Positions 60,000-64,000 of a stretch of DNA of 64,000 nucleotides are shown here, piece by piece. Within the stretch, counting starts at the first letter, position 1; every line of letters begins with the position of its first letter. Origin of the DNA: Dillenia suffruticosa (taxonomy: Eukaryota; Streptophyta; Magnoliopsida; Dilleniales; Dilleniaceae); contig JAVTVX010000010.1 of NCBI GenBank assembly GCA_033439265.1, forward strand, positions 434,001 through 498,000, in the 5' to 3' direction. Made by a program: the position numbers and the translations under genes. The notes under the pieces were generated by a model. It saw only the letters and a list, made by a program, of their open reading frames with translations. It was not told the DNA's origin and did not search any database.

Positions 60000-61682
60000 T
60001 CAGCATGTATTAATGCCATCTTTGCAATCACTAGTCAGGTTGTAGAATGTTTCCACTCGTGTCTTTGACCTATAAAGAACCTCAGTATCCACCGCAACTC
60101 TCATGTATCCATCGAAATCAACTGGACGACCACCATTTAGTTCTTTTGTTTCATTAAACCACTCACTCGTATTACTCCACAACTCCTTATAGTCATCAAG
60201 CAAATGAACATGGTATTGGGACCTCAATTTATCAAAATAGTTGTAGAAGGGTTCATTTGTGGCAACATACACATGCCTCCAAGGTGGAATAATTCCTTTA
60301 AGCTTTGCCAATATGGCATCAGGGGATGTATCGGAATCCAAATGGGGCCAAAGCTCCTTATTCTGTGCTTTCTCTCCTCGAACCACATGAACAACATCAA
60401 AATCCCAATCCATCCGCCCACTTATTTCAGAAACAATATTCATCAACCTCTTTGATTTCCACAAGGCATGCCAGGGCCTCTGAATATACTTTGCCGCTTG
60501 CCCTTCACAAACCCTATACCAGTAATTCTCCGGTTCAGGAGCATCAAATTGCCTCCATATAATTGTTGAGTCTCTATCTTTCCTGAGTTGCATTGGCGTA
60601 ATCTTGTAGCTTTTAACCTTTCTAACAGGTATCTTCCTTTTATGCGTCTTATCCCATTTCTTCCGATCCTTGAGAAACTCTTCCTCCTCCACAATAGACG
60701 CTACCTCCTTGAGATGCTCAAAATCGAAATAGTACCGAAAATCCTTTCCCTCCTCATCCTTATTGCTTGAAGTATACTTTGCTGACAAGCAAATACTCAA
60801 ATCCATAACGAATGTTCTATTCAAATACTGAGCCTCCCCAAGCCCACAAAGGAAACTCCACAGAAAATGGTTCATTCCTTTACAATAATCTCCACCACGA
60901 GCATAATACAAGTATCTCCCCTTCCTAAAAGCTGTATCCGACCCCACAACTGGAATTGTGTCATTGATCTCCTCATCACGCACCGGGGTGGAAACCCTAG
61001 GACCAACTCCACCCCTTGTGACATTACTCCTGTACCTCGACCTCCGAGCATTTGTCCCAGAATGCCAACCGCTAGCACCAGCAATCTTATACATACAACT
61101 ATCTCCAATCTCAAACCTAAATCTCCGAAAATCCCTATATTTCCTCCACGACTTCTCTTTCTTATTCCGAAACCTCCAACCCACATCACACTCATTATCT
61201 TTCGACCCATTTACTGGGGTCTGATACTCCAAAAACACAATTGACTTAAACAACCTAAGATTAAACCTCTGGACCGCAATCAAAACCCCAGGATCGGAAC
61301 AATTAACAACTTGGTCGCAAATACCACCGGAACCGGAACTCAACAAACTCGAATTGGCAATTTGCTCCTCAGATTTCTCAATCACTTCTTCGGTGATTGA
61401 AATCAAGGAAGAAGGAGGAACTGCAGGAGTTAGAGCTACTGGAACCAAATCCTCGCCAGTTTTAAGAACAGAAGTATCGGTTTGGAAGGTGGCATTTTCG
61501 ACTTGGGTGAAAGTGCGAGTTAGGGCACGGGAAGATTCGAGCCATGGATCAGGGGGTTGGTAAGTGATTGCAATAACGGTGAAGATTAGGACAGTGAAGA
61601 CGAAGACTGAGAAACACACATTGCTAATCAATTTTATTAGGTTTTGGGCAATTGGTTCCGTCGAAATAGTTGCTTCTTTCAT
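60000..61682 (-). CDS. Single-exon Golgi-type membrane protein, O-fucosyltransferase-like (AT2G04280/AT4G12700 type)
   Basis: 560 aa, intronless in the coding part. Residues about 19-40 (NVCFSVFVFTVLIFTVIAIT) form one membrane span after a short N terminus, giving a type II Golgi topology. A Ser/Thr/Glu-rich stem follows with several N-glycosylation sites (NSS, NCS, NGS, NVT, NRT, NTS, NLT). The lumenal part has RGGDYCKGMNHFLWSFLCGL, RTFVMDLSICLS, FRYYFDFEHL, VVHVVRGEKAQNKELWPHLD and HVYVATNEPFYNYFDKL. The last resembles the donor-site region of plant O-fucosyltransferase-type glycosyltransferases. The end GYMRVAVDTEVLYRSK with DGINTC is complete. From memory the closest Arabidopsis proteins are AT2G04280 and AT4G12700, once labelled calcium-ion-binding. 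A glycosyltransferase role is inference. A donor-like AAAG|GTGAGT at about 61812 suggests an intron in the 5' leader. Confidence 0.85.
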   Translation of the reverse strand: MKEATISTEPIAQNLIKLISNVCFSVFVFTVLIFTVIAITYQPPDPWLESSRALTRTFTQVENATFQTDTSVLKTGEDLVPVALTPAVPPSSLISITEEVIEKSEEQIANSSLLSSGSGGICDQVVNCSDPGVLIAVQRFNLRLFKSIVFLEYQTPVNGSKDNECDVGWRFRNKKEKSWRKYRDFRRFRFEIGDSCMYKIAGASGWHSGTNARRSRYRSNVTRGGVGPRVSTPVRDEEINDTIPVVGSDTAFRKGRYLYYARGGDYCKGMNHFLWSFLCGLGEAQYLNRTFVMDLSICLSAKYTSSNKDEEGKDFRYYFDFEHLKEVASIVEEEEFLKDRKKWDKTHKRKIPVRKVKSYKITPMQLRKDRDSTIIWRQFDAPEPENYWYRVCEGQAAKYIQRPWHALWKSKRLMNIVSEISGRMDWDFDVVHVVRGEKAQNKELWPHLDSDTSPDAILAKLKGIIPPWRHVYVATNEPFYNYFDKLRSQYHVHLLDDYKELWSNTSEWFNETKELNGGRPVDFDGYMRVAVDTEVLYRSKTRVETFYNLTSDCKDGINTC

Positions 61683-64000
61683 TTGAACTTGTGGGTGAAT
61701 TTTGAGAAACTTTATGTGTGTGTGAGAGAGAGAAGTAGTAGATCTTTAGTTGAAGCTAAGAAAGGCAATAATCGAAATGCATGATTAGCTTGGAATTAAT
61801 GTTTTGGACTCACCTTTGACAAATCGGAGATTTTGATTCCAATCCTGGAGAGAGAGACTGTGTGTCTGAGATCTGAATCTCTCTCACTCTTTCTGTCTTT
61901 GTAGTTACGGAATGGAGTCCAGCTTGGGTCACTGTGTAGTGGTCGGTTCTGTGTCTCTGTCTTACCGACATTGGAAGCTCCCAGGTGAAGTTACAAGCAT
62001 AGCCTTACACCCCTTAAAGGGCTGTTTGGCCACGTTTTTTAAAGGATTTTAGTTTAGTCGCCCACTTTCCCGTAGATTGCTGGAAAGAGAAACATGGAAC
62101 TAATAGTATGTTTGTTTCTTCATGCAATGTCAAGACAGCAACTTCATAAGATTACGCAGTTGCTCAAGTAGTCAACTAGTCACTGACCCTGAGGTAATAA
62201 ATCTATGCACTACCAAAAGGGCACCTCAGATGTTGTGCCATTAAGTTAGTATGTGACCTGGTGTTCCTAAGTCCTAGACACCAGAACAACCTGTATTTGC
62301 ATGTTAAGATTACACACGTTCAACTCTTCCCAAACCAGAGAGAGAGAGAGAGAGAGAGAGCCTTGTGCGCCTGCTAGACTACCCTTTAAGATATTTGAGG
62401 ACTTCCGTTAATAATCAAAATGTTGTGGTATCATAAAAAAATTAAATAAATTATTTTTTCCTTTGAATGATTTGATCGAAAATCACATACTTTCTTCTGT
62501 AGTGAAAAAAATATCTAATTATCCTTTGTGATTTTAAAAGAATATTACAAGTGACAAAAATAATTAGAATTAACGGAAATTGAGATCCGCGCGTCAAAAA
62601 TGCTGAGTTAACTTATAAAATTAATTTTTCTTTATAAAAAATATGCCAATAGAGGGACGAAGAATCTATGGCTTATGGGCTTAGTAATTAATAAAGTGAC
62701 TGATGGCAACCTCATTGGCTGAAGAAATGTTTACAGGCTTATGAGCTTAGCAAAGTGTGGCATCTACCATCATCTACTCATTAGTCCAGACGAAATAAGC
62801 TATTATTTTGTATTTTTATTTTTCTTATCAACTTAGTATTATTGTATTTCTATTTTATTTTATTTATGAAAAATATAAATGATGTAATGTATAGTATGGA
62901 GGATGTATTGAATGGATTTATATTTTAATTATAATGTATATACATATATATACACGTGCAATATATGGTACAAATAGCATCCGGATGATTGCCAACTTCC
63001 GTGGCCAACAACCAAAGCATCCGCCATTGTTGGGAAAAAAGCAAGCCTTTTGCCAGTTTTCAGGAACGAGTTCAATCGGAAAACACAGATAATTCATATC
63101 CGCGATTCATTCTGTAATCCTTACCCGCTTTTGATGATCAACATAAGGAACCAAATAACCTCCTTGTGAAGAAGACAAATCTGAGGCCGAAACTTGGTTG
63201 TGACCCACATGAAACATATTCCATGGAGGACGAAACCGCAAAGTTCATTGGCATTGTCCATGTCAGTCGGGATTAACCAAGACCGACAAGGATACCGAAA
63301 GAAGCACCGAGAGCTTCCACGCCTGATTCTCTTACAGAGACAGAAAGTCAGAGAGAGATTGCATTTAGCTTGGGAATGGCAATTTATGTCCCTTAAATAA
63401 TCAAGCCAATTGCTTGCTGGCAATCAACAGCTCCACACAAACATCGTTTTGCAGTAACATTATGAATGAATTCATCCTAATAATTAAATGCATCTAATGT
63501 AGTATTTACTTAATATCATTAGTAGCAAAATGAACCAGCGACCAATGTCAACACAATCAAGTATTAAGTCACAAACTAGTTAGGATCCAATATACAAATC
63601 CACCTTTTTCTCAATGAGATCTATTATTAGTTATACAGTGGTTTTAAACATAATTTATTCATATTCATCACTGTTCGAGTTAATATTTTACATTGCTAAA
63701 CAAATGCAACCTCCCTTTTTCCAGGCTTTGGACTCTCTAACCGAAGGTAATGAATAGGCACAAACGTACGCTAAGTTGAATTAAGGAAAAGTGAAACACA
63801 ACAAAGTTACAGGGGAAAAAAATGCTTGAAACGATTGGGGGCACCAACCCATTCAAATTAGTTTGAAAAGGAAGTGACAGAGCACAACATAAGTTCTTGG
63901 TGGAAAAAAAACTCAACAATTGGGAAAGCTTTTGATTATGAATTAGATAGCAGTTAATCACTACAACCAAATCCAAAGGCAAAATATATCTTTGATTCAA
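61683..64000. other. Upstream and intergenic region to the right edge
   Basis: The leader of the Golgi-type gene (to about 61930, CT-rich) and its promoter come first, then a GA array at 62337-62360 and AT-rich DNA. A minus-strand open frame of 100 codons at 63121-63423 matches nothing I recognise. No other gene could be supported up to the edge. Confidence 0.5.
62337..62360. repeat. (GA)n microsatellite
   Basis: 24-nt GA run about 650 bp upstream of the start codon of the Golgi-type gene. Confidence 0.9.

Noticed and set aside
63121-63423. 100-codon minus-strand open frame near the right edge
   Set aside because: No recognisable domain, no good start context or splice structure; could be chance.

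Overview
This is plant nuclear DNA from a non-Brassicaceae eudicot; the species cannot be read from the sequence. The evidence is interrupted genes with GT-AG introns, plant-specific families (R2R3-MYB, LOG, nine-finger plant TFIIIA), AT-rich intergenic DNA, many CT/GA microsatellites, SINE-like repeats, LINE debris and old LTR-element fossils. From memory, Arabidopsis AT5G19820, AT5G19830 and AT5G19850 encode an importin-5-type karyopherin, a peptidyl-tRNA hydrolase and an alpha/beta hydrolase. The same three families occur here in the same order, stretched over 50 kb and with other genes between them, so the window looks like an expanded ancestral block.

Layout. 1-5.2 kb: 5' two thirds of an importin-5/KETCH1-type karyopherin (minus, runs off the left edge). 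8.25-14.18 kb: a peptidyl-tRNA hydrolase-like gene (plus) whose catalytic His is Tyr and whose central exon I could not find. 16.8-18.0 kb: an MYB5-type R2R3-MYB (plus). 18-26.6 kb: gene-poor DNA with clustered SINE-like copies and microsatellites. 26.6-28.9 kb: TFIIIA (minus), with the plant 5S rRNA mimic exon in intron 2. 29.1-34.4 kb: a broken Ty3/gypsy chromovirus with 5-bp target-site duplications. 35.7-39.6 kb: a heavily decayed Ty1/copia fossil (minus). 40.3-50.6 kb: an eight-exon, probably plastid alpha/beta hydrolase (plus), whose introns hold a LINE fragment, a gag fossil and a gag-only LTR element. Its exon 5 splice acceptor is duplicated in a 48-bp tandem repeat. 53.1-58.1 kb: a LOG8-like cytokinin-activating enzyme (plus) with CT arrays in its first three introns. 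60.0-61.7 kb: a single-exon Golgi-type membrane protein related to plant O-fucosyltransferase-like proteins (minus).

The genes are independent housekeeping or regulatory genes and not one pathway. Importin-5 carries proteins into the nucleus, TFIIIA drives 5S rRNA transcription and is itself controlled through a 5S-like exon, MYB5 regulates epidermal and flavonoid genes, and LOG makes active cytokinin. The best items for follow-up are the altered peptidyl-tRNA hydrolase, the duplicated in-frame splice acceptor, the TFIIIA 5S-mimic exon, and the SINE-like family.
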